A DNA stretch of 52,274 bases from Acidimicrobiia bacterium (GCA_021296345.1 JAGWAN010000037.1:1-52274); one strand, 5' to 3'; shown: positions 1 to 8,311, counted from the first letter of the stretch. The notes: generated from the letters alone by a model not told the origin. Program-made: numbers and translations.

Positions 1-1435
1 CGAAGGCTGCGGGCACCTCGACATATTTGGGATCCGGCGCAGACACGACTTGCGCGATCTTTACCGCCGGGTGCGTGCCGAGATACGACTCGATCTCGAC
101 AGCTGCGACGTTTTCGCCTCCGACTTTGAGCATGTCCTTGAGGCGCCCGTGGTAACTGATGCGCCCTTCGAGGTCGAGACTGCCGAGGTCCCCCGTGTGA
201 AGCCAACCGTCGGCATCCATCGTCTCTGCCGTCTTTTCCGGGTCCCGGTAGTAGCCCTCGAAGAGACAGTAACCCCGAATGTTGATCTCACCGTGCTCGT
301 CGACACCTCGTGGCTCGCCCGTTTCCGGGTCAACGATACGAATCTCGATCCCCGAGAAAGGACGCCCACACGTGGTTGAGCGTTCGTCGAGAGTATCGGT
401 CAGTTCGTTGAAAGAGACCACCCCGGCGGCTTCGGTGAGACCGTACGCGCTCACCTGAACGGCGTCGGGATATGCGGCTTGAAACGCCTTGAGCATGTCG
501 GGCGAGGCCACATTGTTGACCACTCTGACTCGTGTCAGGTCGACTTCTCCCCATCTCGAATTGTGTATCAGCGCGGTGGTCAGCGTCGGGAAGGAAGGAA
601 ACAACACCGTCGGGCGCTCCGTCACGATTTGGTTTATTGCGGCGTCGGGTTCGACATGCGTCATCGACAGGAAAGTGGCGCCGGCATCGAACACGGCAGT
701 GATCGGCAGAATCGCCGACATGTGAAACATCGGTAGCGGGTCCCAGAACACATCTTCGGCGGTCAACAGGAAGCGCTGCCGGCTCATGGCGCGACCACTG
801 CGCACCAGGCCCTCGTGAGTAAGAGGACAGCCTTTCGGGAGGTCGGTCGTCCCTGACGTGTAGATGATGATGCACACGCTGCGCACCGCCACCCTCGCTG
901 CGAGCTGCTCGATCTCTTCCTCGCTGATCCTCTCTGCGGCCGCTTCGAACTGTGCCTGCGAGAGCATTCCGTCTGCCTGGGATACCCCGAAGACAACGAC
1001 CGAACGCAGACGTGGCGCGGAGGAGAGATGGAGTTCCGTGACGTTCGCCGTCTCGCCGATGCCGGGAAGGCTCACTCGCACCAGCTCGACGAAGTCGACG
1101 CGATCAGCAGCCAGGTCAGTGGTGATGAGGATGTCGAGATCCGCGTTCTCGATGATGTAACCGAGTTCGTGTTCTTTGTATCTGGCGTTGATCGGGACGG
1201 CAACGGCACCGAGGAGGGCAATGCCGAAAAGAACCTCGACGTATTCGATCAGATTCGGCATGAATAGTCCGACGTGATCCCCGGCGCCGATCCCGAGCGC
1301 ACGGAGTGACCGGGCCCGCCGGATTGCCCTTGTGAGCAGTTGCGAGTAGCTGAGGCGACGGTCGGGAAAGGCCAGGGCCACGTGTTCCGGCGACCGCTGC
1401 GCCGCTGCCATGAGAAGATCTCCCAAGGTCGTCAC
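1..1435 (-). CDS. AMP-forming acyl-CoA synthetase, 3' end outside the window
   Basis: The minus-strand frame is open from position 1435 to the window edge (about 478 residues) and encodes an ANL-superfamily ligase, which adenylates a carboxylic acid and transfers it to CoA. Visible are the ATP-binding loop TSGTTDLPKG near residue 192, the YGLTEAAG motif, the GDLG hinge region and the core motif GRLKDMLKVGGENV shortly before the edge. The C-terminal lysine region is cut off. A GTG at 1435 fits best because the translation then begins VTTLGDLLMAAAQRSP, the normal family N-terminus; an ATG at 1411 is an alternative. It lies 20 bases behind the VOC gene on the same strand, so the two are probably co-transcribed. 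It is a paralogue of the ligase at 34928-36568. The acid substrate cannot be read from sequence. Confidence 0.93.
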   Translation of the reverse strand, partial: MTTLGDLLMAAAQRSPEHVALAFPDRRLSYSQLLTRAIRRARSLRALGIGAGDHVGLFMPNLIEYVEVLFGIALLGAVAVPINARYKEHELGYIIENADLDILITTDLAADRVDFVELVRVSLPGIGETANVTELHLSSAPRLRSVVVFGVSQADGMLSQAQFEAAAERISEEEIEQLAARVAVRSVCIIIYTSGTTDLPKGCPLTHEGLVRSGRAMSRQRFLLTAEDVFWDPLPMFHMSAILPITAVFDAGATFLSMTHVEPDAAINQIVTERPTVLFPSFPTLTTALIHNSRWGEVDLTRVRVVNNVASPDMLKAFQAAYPDAVQVSAYGLTEAAGVVSFNELTDTLDERSTTCGRPFSGIEIRIVDPETGEPRGVDEHGEINIRGYCLFEGYYRDPEKTAETMDADGWLHTGDLGSLDLEGRISYHGRLKDMLKVGGENVAAVEIESYLGTHPAVKIAQVVSAPDPKYVEVPAAF

Positions 1436-1455
1436 CTCAACCGGGAAGCCCCGCA

Positions 1456-1989
1456 TCAGTCGACAGAGCCTCGGAGAACCGGCCGATTGCCTCTCCAGAC
1501 GACCTTCCCGCTCAGCACGGCTTCCTCCGTGATACCCGGGATCGGGGTGCCCCAGTCGAGATTGCTGTCCACAAACTGGAACAACGCCCCGAAGCCGCTT
1601 TTCGGACGGAGGAACGTCTCGCGCCAGGTCGGCCTCGAAAGGTCGGTGCCCGTTACCTCGAATCCTGCCGACTCCAGTTGCGGTATGAGCGCCTCGATGT
1701 CCTCGAAGAACAAGGTGGCGTGGTGGAAGCCCTCGCCGTGCGCATCGATGAACCGCGCAATGACCCCTTCGTCGTCCAGCGGCATGAGAAGCTCGATCTT
1801 GGTTCCCGGAGCAAGCTTGTACTGGAGCGATCGCATGGCGAGTTTCTCGTCGTCTCCCCCGCTGACGAAAGTCGCCCCCAAGATGTCTCGAACGAGAACC
1901 ACCGCCTTGTCGAGAGACCGAACCGCGAGAGCGACGTGGTCGAACACAAGCGCCGGAGCCTCAGCGATCGCCGGAGCCCGAGTGATCAC
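1456..1989 (-). CDS. VOC/glyoxalase-fold protein, methylmalonyl-CoA epimerase-like
   Basis: This 177-residue protein has the paired beta-alpha-beta-beta-beta modules of the vicinal-oxygen-chelate family. It shows FDHVALAV at residue 16, with His18 as a likely metal ligand, and GFHHATLFFEDIEAL as the second His-containing strand. The position where methylmalonyl-CoA epimerases carry the last Glu ligand reads GALFQFV, a Gln, so epimerase activity is uncertain. The start is a GTG without a clear ribosome-binding site, and the frame stays open upstream, so the true start may be slightly earlier. It precedes the acyl-CoA ligase on the same strand, which suggests a role with acyl-CoA or acid intermediates. 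VOC family is confident; substrate is unknown. Confidence 0.75.
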   Translation of the reverse strand: MITRAPAIAEAPALVFDHVALAVRSLDKAVVLVRDILGATFVSGGDDEKLAMRSLQYKLAPGTKIELLMPLDDEGVIARFIDAHGEGFHHATLFFEDIEALIPQLESAGFEVTGTDLSRPTWRETFLRPKSGFGALFQFVDSNLDWGTPIPGITEEAVLSGKVVWRGNRPVLRGSVD

Positions 1990-2150
1990 GCCGATGCGTT
2001 GACCCTGGCTGTGTCGCCGGCCGACTCCTCGGTGAACCCGACGTCCACGAGACCACCAAGCTCAGACCATGTATGGGATCCTGGAAGCGGTCGAATTGCT
2101 GCACCAGCACACTGCCTCCGGCTCGATTCGCGTTTGATATCGTACCCGGC

Positions 2151-2555
2151 GTGCCAGAACCGACGCCGATTGCCGTCCCTGCCGAGCTGGAGGGCCTCAA
2201 GGACACCGCTCCGGGCCTCATCTCAGCACTACGCGACGCGCGAGTCGCCGGCGAGACCAGCAGTTCCCTCGACGAGCGAGAGATCGAGCTCGTCCGGATC
2301 GCCACCCTGGTTGCGCTCGGAGCGCCTGCAGCGTCGTTTCGGGCTCATGTCACGCGAGCGTTGTCTGCCGGCGCGTCGGCAGATGAGGTGTGGGGGTCGG
2401 TCGCCGCCATCGCCACTCTCGTCGGCGTTCCCCGACTCATTGCATCGGCGCCTCACATCGCAGCTGCTCTCGAGGGTCACGAACCTAGCCGCGACGATAG
2501 AGCTACCAACCAAACGTTTGGTAGGCTGCAAAAAGCGGATCGTACGAGTGAATGA
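2151..2555 (+). CDS. Carboxymuconolactone decarboxylase (AhpD-fold) domain protein
   Basis: A small all-helical AhpD-fold protein of about 134 residues. The core runs through DEREIELVRIATLVALGAP, then a helix ending in GASADEVWGSV and ATLVGVPRLIAS. No CxxC redox pair is present, so a peroxidase-reductase role is unlikely; these proteins often accompany catabolic operons as decarboxylases or proteins of unknown function. The GTG at 2151 is chosen because the preceding codons read like non-coding sequence, but no ribosome-binding site supports it and the frame is open back to 2073. The last 20 or so codons run through the palindromic operator at 2507-2524, so the gene end overlaps the promoter region of the acyl-CoA dehydrogenase. 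Confidence 0.6.
   Translation: MPEPTPIAVPAELEGLKDTAPGLISALRDARVAGETSSSLDEREIELVRIATLVALGAPAASFRAHVTRALSAGASADEVWGSVAAIATLVGVPRLIASAPHIAAALEGHEPSRDDRATNQTFGRLQKADRTSE
2507..2524. promoter_or_regulatory. TetR-type operator palindrome before acyl-CoA dehydrogenase
   Basis: The sequence CAACCAAACGTTTGGTAG contains a perfect 14-base palindrome, ACCAAACGTTTGGT, and matches 15 of 18 positions of the perfect palindrome at 19400-19417. It lies about 110 bases upstream of the start of the dehydrogenase at 2634. Inverted repeats of this kind are typical TetR-family sites in actinobacterial lipid-catabolism regulons; the regulator assignment is inference, with the TetR gene at 28250-28879 the nearest candidate. 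Confidence 0.65.
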
Positions 2556-2633
2556 CGGCGATCTCCGCCTGGCTGTTTCAAAGAGAGTCGGGCAATTCTC
2601 GATGCGGTTCGATAGCCGATAAGGAAGGCTGAC

Positions 2634-3797
2634 GTGGATTTCGGTTTTACCGAAGAACAAGAGCTTTTTCGCAGATCACTGCGGGACTGGGTAGACAAGG
2701 AGACACCCAAAGCGTATGCCAACCGCCTAGAACAGCAGGAATACGAGTTTCCCCACGAGTTGTGGGACAAGTTCACCGAGGCGGGATTCCATGCGATCGG
2801 CATCGACGAGAAATATGGCGGTCAGGGCGGAGACATCATCAGCCAGATGATTCTCTGTCGCGAGCTGGCGCGTTCCCTGGCAGGCTTGACGTGGGTTTGG
2901 GGCATCTCTTCGTTCTCCGGGGCTAAGTCGGTCGGGCTCTATGGCTCGGAGCAGCAGAAGCGGGAAATCCTTCCCCGACTCGCCAGAGGCGAGATCAAGT
3001 TTGCCATTGCATACACGGAGCCTGCGGGCGGCACCGATCTGCTCGGCGCGATGACAACCACCGCGGTCAGCGGCGACGGCGGATGGGTCATCAACGGCCA
3101 GAAGATCTGGTCCACGGCGGCCCACGTTGCCGACTACCTGCTGCTATTGGCTCGCACCGAGCCTGTCACCACCAAGAAGAGCGCGGGTACCACAGTGTTC
3201 CTGGTGCCTGCGAAACAGGACGGCGTGACGACGCGCCAGATCCCCAAGATCGGAATGCGCTCGGTCGGGTCATGCGAGGTGTGGCTGGACGACGCATGGG
3301 TGCCCGACGAGTTGGTTCTCGGCGAGCCGGGGAACGGGTTCAAACAGAGCCTCGGAACGCTGAACAACGAACGGATCATGCTCGCCGCGCTCTGTGTCGG
3401 GATCATCGACGGCGTGCTGGAAGACGCCCTGGAATACCTGGCGGCCCGAGAGGTGTTCGGCAAGAGGTTGGAGCAAATGCAAATACTCCAGCACTACATC
3501 GCAGACATGAAGATGATGCAGTCCCAGGCGGAGCTCATGACATTCAATGCAGCCTGGCGCCAATCCGAGGGCCTCGAATGTGGTCTCGAATCCAACATGG
3601 CCAAGGTCGTGAGTTCGGAGAACGCCGGCAAGTGTGCCGACCTCGCCCTGCAAATGTTTGGAGGAATGGGGTATGCGTACGAGACCAACCCTCAGCGCTA
3701 CTGGAGGGACGCCAGGCTCTACCGCATAGGACCCATCGCCAACGAGATGGCAAGGAATTCCATCGCCGAGGCTCTTGGAATGCCAAGGTCCTTCTAG
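2634..3797 (+). CDS. Acyl-CoA dehydrogenase (FadE-type), 387 aa
   Basis: A full-length flavin-dependent acyl-CoA dehydrogenase that would introduce the alpha-beta double bond in a CoA thioester. Seen are the N-terminal helical domain (FTEEQELFRRSLRDWV), the beta-domain with AYTEPAGGTDL near residue 125 and the C-terminal helical domain with REVFGKRLEQMQ and FGGMGYAYETNPQRYWRDARL. The place where medium-chain enzymes carry the catalytic Glu (YEGT) reads IGPIANEM, without Glu. Glu246 in NNERIMLAAL lies where isovaleryl- and long-chain-type enzymes have theirs. The GTG start follows a good AAGGAAGG site. The operator at 2507-2524 lies upstream. An electron-transfer flavoprotein would be the expected partner; none is in the window. 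Confidence 0.93.
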   Translation: MDFGFTEEQELFRRSLRDWVDKETPKAYANRLEQQEYEFPHELWDKFTEAGFHAIGIDEKYGGQGGDIISQMILCRELARSLAGLTWVWGISSFSGAKSVGLYGSEQQKREILPRLARGEIKFAIAYTEPAGGTDLLGAMTTTAVSGDGGWVINGQKIWSTAAHVADYLLLLARTEPVTTKKSAGTTVFLVPAKQDGVTTRQIPKIGMRSVGSCEVWLDDAWVPDELVLGEPGNGFKQSLGTLNNERIMLAALCVGIIDGVLEDALEYLAAREVFGKRLEQMQILQHYIADMKMMQSQAELMTFNAAWRQSEGLECGLESNMAKVVSSENAGKCADLALQMFGGMGYAYETNPQRYWRDARLYRIGPIANEMARNSIAEALGMPRSF

Positions 3798-3824
3798 GGC
3801 GTGTTCACGCTATGCGCAGTAGTT

Positions 3825-3866
3825 ACGGGACCGCGGGTCCCGTGGTCGGCCCCACAGACCGACCAC
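3825..3866. promoter_or_regulatory. Two overlapping intergenic stem-loops
   Basis: Between the dehydrogenase and the SDR gene lie two perfect 8-bp hairpins. ACGGGACC pairs with GGTCCCGT over a GCG loop (3825-3843), and GTGGTCGG pairs with CCGACCAC over a 9-base loop (3842-3866). They share two bases, so they cannot both form fully. No T-run follows, so a simple intrinsic terminator is unlikely; an mRNA-processing or attenuation element is possible. Confidence 0.5.
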
Positions 3867-3879
3867 GATCACTAAACCG

Positions 3880-4686
3880 ATGAGCGGCCTCCAAGGCCTC
3901 GAGGGAAGGGTGGCGTTGATTACCGGTGGCGGGCGGGGCATCGGATTGAGCATCGCGTTGCGCCTCGCCTCGGAAGGTTGCAAGGTCGTAGTCAACGACC
4001 GCGATGCCGACCTGGCCCGCCGAGCCGCAGACGAGATAACTCGATCTGGAGGGGCTGCCGGCGAGGTGGGTGGCAGCGTTACCGACCCGCCAGACACCGA
4101 GTCGATGGTCGGAGCTGCCGCCGAGCTATTCGGCGGACTCGACATAGTCGTCAACAATGCCGGCCTGACCGCAGACGACTGGCTTCATCGGATGTCGGAC
4201 GAGACGTGGGATCTCGTGGTGGACGTGTGTCTCACCGGGACTTTCAACGTGTGCCGATCCGCGGCGAGGCTGCTTCGAAAGGACGCGCGCGAGATACAGC
4301 ATCACCGGAAAGTGGTGAACATCGTCTCGATCAATGGGATCTACGGCGCCGCAGCCAACGCCAATTATTCGGCAGCGAAGGCCGGTGTCATCGGAATCAC
4401 CAAGTCCCTGGCTCGGGAGTGGGCAGGGCAGAAGATCAACGTCAACGCAGTCGCGCCGGGGTACATCAAGGGCACCCGGCTTAGCGGTCCCCGCGACGAC
4501 GCCGGGCGTTTCGGAATCCCCGCGGAAATGATTCCGAAGATCGAAGCACATATTCCGATTGGGCGGCCGGGACTCCCGGAGGATGTCGCGGCAGCAGTTG
4601 CGTTCCTGAGTTCGAGCGAATCGGACTATGTCACCGGCCAGGTGCTGGAGGTGCACGGCGGCCTCGAGTTCATTCAGCTGGTCTGA
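3880..4686 (+). CDS. Short-chain dehydrogenase/reductase, 268 aa
   Basis: A classical SDR that would oxidise or reduce a hydroxyl/keto group with NAD(P). The Rossmann motif TGGGRGIG lies near residue 15, NNAG near 92, the catalytic Ser in NIVSINGIYG and the Tyr/Lys pair in YSAAKAG. The C-terminal VTGQVLEVHGG is typical of FabG-like members. The residue after the second beta strand (VVNDRD) favours NAD(H) over NADP(H). It follows the acyl-CoA dehydrogenase by 82 bases on the same strand, so a beta-oxidation-like 3-hydroxyacyl-CoA dehydrogenase role is plausible but unproven. No clear ribosome-binding site precedes the ATG, though the start fits the family. Confidence 0.9.
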   Translation: MSGLQGLEGRVALITGGGRGIGLSIALRLASEGCKVVVNDRDADLARRAADEITRSGGAAGEVGGSVTDPPDTESMVGAAAELFGGLDIVVNNAGLTADDWLHRMSDETWDLVVDVCLTGTFNVCRSAARLLRKDAREIQHHRKVVNIVSINGIYGAAANANYSAAKAGVIGITKSLAREWAGQKINVNAVAPGYIKGTRLSGPRDDAGRFGIPAEMIPKIEAHIPIGRPGLPEDVAAAVAFLSSSESDYVTGQVLEVHGGLEFIQLV

Positions 4687-4696
4687 GCGCAGATAG

Positions 4697-4798
4697 TGAG
4701 GGTGCTGAAAAAGACGGGGATAGGTGGCTCGCGATGCTTTGACCTGGGGTTTCGCGGCCTGCTATCGGGCCAACTGGACGTTTTTCAGTACCCTCCTA
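4697..4798. mobile_element. MITE-like inverted-repeat element, copy A
   Basis: About 100 bp bounded by imperfect terminal inverted repeats: the left end reads AGGGTGCTGAAAAA, and the right end read in reverse complement is AGGGTACTGAAAAA. Its interior closely resembles copy D at 12160-12266, sharing the block around ATCGGGCC followed by ACTGGAC. It encodes nothing convincing. The right end lies 30 bases before the likely TTG start of the CoA-transferase-like gene, so it may have brought or displaced that gene's promoter. Confidence 0.75.
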
Positions 4799-4828
4799 GA
4801 CCACGAGGCTGTTCGAGGAGCGTGGGAA

Positions 4829-5725
4829 TTGGCGAATAACAAGGTCACGTCGATCGAAGAGGCGATCGCTGCCCATGTGCAGCACGGCGACGTTGTCGCA
4901 TTGCAGAACATGGCTACCCAGGCGGCGCCGATGGCGGCGGTGCGGGAACTCATACGGCAGGACAAGCGTGGCTTGGGGGTTGTGGTCCTGGTCGGGGGCA
5001 TCGCCGTCGATTGGCTCTCCTTCGCAAGTGTCATGGACCGGCTGATCGGCGCCGCGGTGACGATGGAACAGTTCGGGCTGTGTCAGCGTTACCGCAAGGC
5101 CGTCGAGGGCGGCCGGGTGCGCGTCGAAGAGCTCTCTGAGACCGCACTGAACGCCCGCCTCGGCGCCGGCGCCCGGAATCTGCCATATCTTCCGACACGC
5201 GGCCTGATCGGAACCGATCTGATCAAGCAGAACCCCGACAACCTGCGGCTGGTTGAGGATCCCTTCGGCGGTCCTGCGGTCGTGGCATGCCGCACCCTCG
5301 TTCCGGACGTCGCGCTCGTCCACGCACACCGTGTCGATGCCGAGGGCAACGTGCAATACAAGCCGACGACCCTCTGGCCGGATATCGGGATCTTCCCGAA
5401 GGCCGCCAAGAAGGTCATCGTGACGGCCGAGGAGATCGTCTCATCCGACATTCTTCGACGCAGCCCGGACCGCACGGTGCTTCCGGGGTTCGTCGTGGAC
5501 GCCGTCGTCGAGGTTCCGTACGGCGCCCACCCCACGTCGTTCTTCCCCGAATACCGTTACGACTCCGATTTCCACCTCGCGTGGGCAAAGGTATCGCGGG
5601 ACGACGACGCGGCGCAGGAGTTCTTTGACAAGCACATACTCGGCCCTTCGTCTCACGCCGAATACCTCAGCGCCGCCGGGGGTGCGGCGATGATGAGCCG
5701 CCTACGTGGCAAGGAATGCGTATGA
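4829..5725 (+). CDS. Family I CoA-transferase-like alpha subunit (IpdA-like), pair 1
   Basis: The first subunit of a two-gene pair, about 298 residues. It resembles the alpha chain of glutaconate-type CoA-transferases and especially IpdA, the steroid-ring hydrolase subunit of actinobacteria. The fold elements KVTSIEEAIAAHVQHGDVVAL, AAPMAAVRELIR and LPYLPTRGLIGTDL are visible. The glutamate in ELSE (Glu104) falls where IpdA has its essential Glu, so hydrolase rather than transferase chemistry is possible. The TTG at 4829 is preferred: AGGAG lies eight bases upstream and the family N-terminus begins here. Longer translations run into the inserted element at 4697-4798. It overlaps the next gene as ATGA, so the two are translationally coupled. 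Confidence 0.82.
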   Translation: MANNKVTSIEEAIAAHVQHGDVVALQNMATQAAPMAAVRELIRQDKRGLGVVVLVGGIAVDWLSFASVMDRLIGAAVTMEQFGLCQRYRKAVEGGRVRVEELSETALNARLGAGARNLPYLPTRGLIGTDLIKQNPDNLRLVEDPFGGPAVVACRTLVPDVALVHAHRVDAEGNVQYKPTTLWPDIGIFPKAAKKVIVTAEEIVSSDILRRSPDRTVLPGFVVDAVVEVPYGAHPTSFFPEYRYDSDFHLAWAKVSRDDDAAQEFFDKHILGPSSHAEYLSAAGGAAMMSRLRGKECV

Positions 5726-6534
5726 GCGGGGAGGCACACCAGGAGGCGCGCGACTATACGGTCGACGAGTTGATGATCAGCGTGCTCTCGAGCTTCTTCG
5801 AGGACGGCGATCAGGCATGCAACGGAATGGCGTCGTTCCTACCGGTGTCTGCCTTCATGCTGGCCCGACTCACGCACGCTCCCGGCCTTGTGTGGCTGGC
5901 GTCGGCCACAGGCCTTGAACCGCGACCGGCGAAGGTGCCCGCTTCCACTCTCGAATCGCAACTCTGGAGCGATTCGGTCATGTACATGGAGCAATATGGT
6001 GATTTCTGGAACTACGCCATGAATGGGAGATGGCTGCAGAAGTTCTGTGTGGGAGCTGCTCAGCTCGACATGTACGGCAACGCCAACAACTCGGTGATCG
6101 GTGCCGATTTTCACACTCCGAAGGTGCGTTTACCCGGTACTGCGGGCCTCGGCGACATGGGATCGCTCGGCAAGCTCCTCTACTACTGGAACCCGAATCA
6201 CAGCCCCCGCAGCCTCGTAGAGAAGGTCGATTTCGTCTCAGCAGCCGGGTACCTGGGCGGTGGTGACGAGCGCGAGGATCTCGGTCTGGCCGGGGGCCCA
6301 CAGGCGGTCGTCACCAACCTCGCCGTCCTCGACTTCGAGCCGGAGAGCAAGATGATGCGCCTCAGGTCGGCCCACAGAGGCGTCACCGTAGACGACATTC
6401 GCGCCGCCACCGGGTTCGAACTAGTCATCCCAACCGATGTGCCGACAACCCCGGAGCCGACCGAAGAGCAGGTACGCCTCATCCGTGAGGTCATCGACCC
6501 TGATGGGATGCGTAGGCGCGAGTTCGGCAGGTGA
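5722..6534 (+). CDS. Family I CoA-transferase-like beta subunit (IpdB-like), pair 1
   Basis: Partner of the preceding gene, 270 residues. It has the IpdB-like blocks GAAQLDMYGNANNSVIG, the PKVRLPG loop, LVEKVDFVS, GGPQAVVTNLAVLDF and the C-terminal GVTVDDIRAATGFEL followed by VIDPDGMRRREFG. The start ATG overlaps the upstream stop (ATGA), and AAGGA lies six bases before it; an in-frame ATG at 5716 is less well placed. The gene is followed by a partial inverted-repeat element. The actual CoA substrate is unknown; the pair could be a ring-cleaving hydrolase or a true transferase. Confidence 0.83.
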   Translation: MSGEAHQEARDYTVDELMISVLSSFFEDGDQACNGMASFLPVSAFMLARLTHAPGLVWLASATGLEPRPAKVPASTLESQLWSDSVMYMEQYGDFWNYAMNGRWLQKFCVGAAQLDMYGNANNSVIGADFHTPKVRLPGTAGLGDMGSLGKLLYYWNPNHSPRSLVEKVDFVSAAGYLGGGDEREDLGLAGGPQAVVTNLAVLDFEPESKMMRLRSAHRGVTVDDIRAATGFELVIPTDVPTTPEPTEEQVRLIREVIDPDGMRRREFGR

Positions 6535-6556
6535 TCAGCCCCGACCGACCCGTCCG

Positions 6557-6600
6557 AGGCGGGTGCTGAAAACGACGGGGATGGGTTGGCCCGTGTGTCA
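6557..6600. mobile_element. MITE-like element, solo left end (copy B)
   Basis: About 44 bp that match the left part of copies A and D: GGGTGCTGAAAACGACGGGG and the following GGGTTGGC. The matching right end is missing. The TGA stop of the minus-strand AhpD-fold gene (6598-6600) lies inside this stretch, so the insertion may define that gene's 3' end. Confidence 0.6.
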
Positions 6601-7356
6601 CGGGCCTGCCCCCTTCTCGGGCCGAACGCGTGATGCCGCGATGCCGGCAGCCCCCGGGCGCCACGCTGCCAATCCTCCGAAAGGCACCGCCGTTGCAACC
6701 GCCTCCGCCAGTTCGGTGTCCGACGCGCCCTCCTTTCGAGCGGCGGCCGCATGCGCAGTGACGAACTCCGGCTCGTGCAGAGAGCTGTTGATAGCCACGA
6801 GCAAGAGCTCGGTGTGCAACGGGCTGAGGCCGGTGTCACGCAGTCCCGAACGCCGCAGCAACAGGTAGCCCTCTAGAGCGCGGGGGACCTCATCGGCCAT
6901 CAGCCGGATACGATCGGGCACCGTTCCGTACACGGACGCGGCATATGCCTTCGCCTCTTCGGCACTCACGCTGCCGGCCGGCGGCTCGCTCGTTTCGGCT
7001 CCGCGGCGAGGAACCATCTGATCGGCCGCAGCGATGAACCTCCGGTACGGCGGAATTCCACGTGATACCAGAAGGGTCAGCGCGGCGCCATCGGCCTGGT
7101 CCCTGCTCAAGCCTGATACGAAGGCATGCTCGAGGCAGGCGGAGCTCAAATCGTCTTCCTGCTTGACGGATGCGATGGCTGCCATATAGAGCCACTTGAC
7201 CGAGGCCGGCAACGAACCGTCGCCGGTTGCGGCATCGGTGAGTCTGGCGAGCCCCTCGGCGGCAACCGGATGGGCCGTGACGAGGTCCTCGAGCCAGTCG
7301 GGGGAACCCAACCACATTTGCAGCCGATCGGCGCCCGCTGGCGATGTCGCCTCCAT
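6598..7356 (-). CDS. Two-domain AhpD/carboxymuconolactone decarboxylase-like protein, 252 aa
   Basis: A paralogue of the protein at 30580-31299, with the same order of blocks: GSPDWLEDLVTAHPVAAEGLARL, ALTLLVSRGIPPYRRFI and, in the second half, HTELLLVAINSSLHEPEFVTAHAAAARKEGAS followed by VPFGGLAAW. The halves look like two AhpD-fold repeats, and neither has a CxxC pair. The ATG at 7356 follows a strong GGAGGA site; longer translations would run into inserted element C and are rejected. Both ends of the gene touch MITE-like sequence. Function is unknown; both copies sit beside IpdAB-like genes, suggesting a linked role. Confidence 0.7.
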   Translation of the reverse strand: MEATSPAGADRLQMWLGSPDWLEDLVTAHPVAAEGLARLTDAATGDGSLPASVKWLYMAAIASVKQEDDLSSACLEHAFVSGLSRDQADGAALTLLVSRGIPPYRRFIAAADQMVPRRGAETSEPPAGSVSAEEAKAYAASVYGTVPDRIRLMADEVPRALEGYLLLRRSGLRDTGLSPLHTELLLVAINSSLHEPEFVTAHAAAARKEGASDTELAEAVATAVPFGGLAAWRPGAAGIAASRVRPEKGAGP

Positions 7357-7390
7357 CTTCCTCCTCCCGGATCGACGGTTCATTCTCGCC

Positions 7391-7518
7391 GCCGTCTCGG
7401 AGGGTGCTGAAAAACCCCTACAAAGGGGTTCGCGTGATACCCGACCACTGTCGCACCAGGCAGTTTGCCAGAGACTAACCCCGCAGAACCCGTTTTTCAG
7501 CACCCTCCTCCGAGACGG
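7391..7518. mobile_element. MITE-like inverted-repeat element, copy C
   Basis: The longest inverted repeat of the family. The left arm CCGTCTCGG-AGGGTGCTGAAAAAC pairs with the reverse complement of the right arm CCGTCTCGG-AGG-AGGGTGCTGAAAAAC, differing by a 3-base insertion. The interior differs from copies A and D and holds a second small hairpin, CCCCT-acaa-AGGGG. It separates the AhpD-fold gene from the divergent SDR gene. No coding capacity is seen. Confidence 0.75.
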
Positions 7519-7591
7519 AACCTACAGTCCTCGGGCAACGTACGCTCGAGCGCTTACGATTCGACAGTCCTCGAAGATGGGAGGGGCCGTG

Positions 7592-8311
7592 GTGCCGAAG
7601 AAAACAGTCGTTACCGGTGCCGGCCGCGGTATCGGCATGGCCGTCGCCGAGGTTCTCGAAGGGGAGGGTCACGAGGTCTTCCGGCTCGACCTGGAACCCG
7701 GTCCCGGGATATGGGAGTGCGACGTAGCGGATCCCGCGGCCGTCGAGCGAGCCGCTGACGCGATCGGCCCCGTCGATGTTCTTGTCAACAACGCGGGCAT
7801 TTGGCGGTTTGCGCCGCTGGAGCAAGTGGATCCGGCCGAATTCAAGAGCGTGCTCGACGTGAACTTGCGCGGAACGTTCCACTGCACCCGTTATTTCGGC
7901 GCCGCGATGCTGGGCAAGGGCGGGGTGATCATCAATGTGGCCTCGATCGCAGCGTCCGTGGTCGGTTCGGGCGCGGGCGCCTATTCGGCCTCGAAGGCGG
8001 GTGTGGTGGCCTTGACCAAGCAAACAGCCATCTCGTGGGGGCCTCGTGGCGTCAGGTGTAACGCTGTGGCGCCCGGTCTCATCGCCACTCCCGGTACTGC
8101 CGACATCTACGACGACCCTGCGAGACGTGCGGCGCGCGCCGCCGCCGTTCCCTCCCGCCGGATCGGCACACCTGGAGATGTTGCCGGACTCATCGCCTTT
8201 CTCGCTTCGGACGCGGCTTCGTACATAAACGGACAAACGATCTACGTCGATGGCGGGCTGAGTGAGGCGCTCCTCGAGCTACTACCCCGCCCGCCCGAAC
8301 TGGAGGGCTAG
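7592..8311 (+). CDS. Short-chain dehydrogenase/reductase, 239 aa
   Basis: A compact SDR: TGAGRGIGMAVAEVLE at the N-terminus, VNNAGIW, the catalytic Ser in VASIAAS, YSASK for the Tyr/Lys pair and INGQTIYVDGG at the C-terminus. The acidic residue after the second strand (RLDLEPG) suggests NAD(H) use. The start is one of two adjacent GTG codons (7589 or 7592), directly behind GGGAGGGG; 7592 has the better spacing. Its stop TAG overlaps the stop of the convergent GntR gene by two bases. The substrate is unknown. It may act with the neighbouring DRE-TIM and GntR unit. Confidence 0.88.
   Translation: MPKKTVVTGAGRGIGMAVAEVLEGEGHEVFRLDLEPGPGIWECDVADPAAVERAADAIGPVDVLVNNAGIWRFAPLEQVDPAEFKSVLDVNLRGTFHCTRYFGAAMLGKGGVIINVASIAASVVGSGAGAYSASKAGVVALTKQTAISWGPRGVRCNAVAPGLIATPGTADIYDDPARRAARAAAVPSRRIGTPGDVAGLIAFLASDAASYINGQTIYVDGGLSEALLELLPRPPELEG

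Noticed and set aside
4724-4828. N-terminal extension of the pair 1 alpha subunit
   Set aside because: These codons lie within or just after the inserted element and lack a ribosome-binding site; family similarity begins after 4829.
7357-7503. Longer start of the minus-strand AhpD-fold protein
   Set aside because: The extra 49 codons come from inserted element C; the ATG at 7356 has GGAGGA directly upstream.
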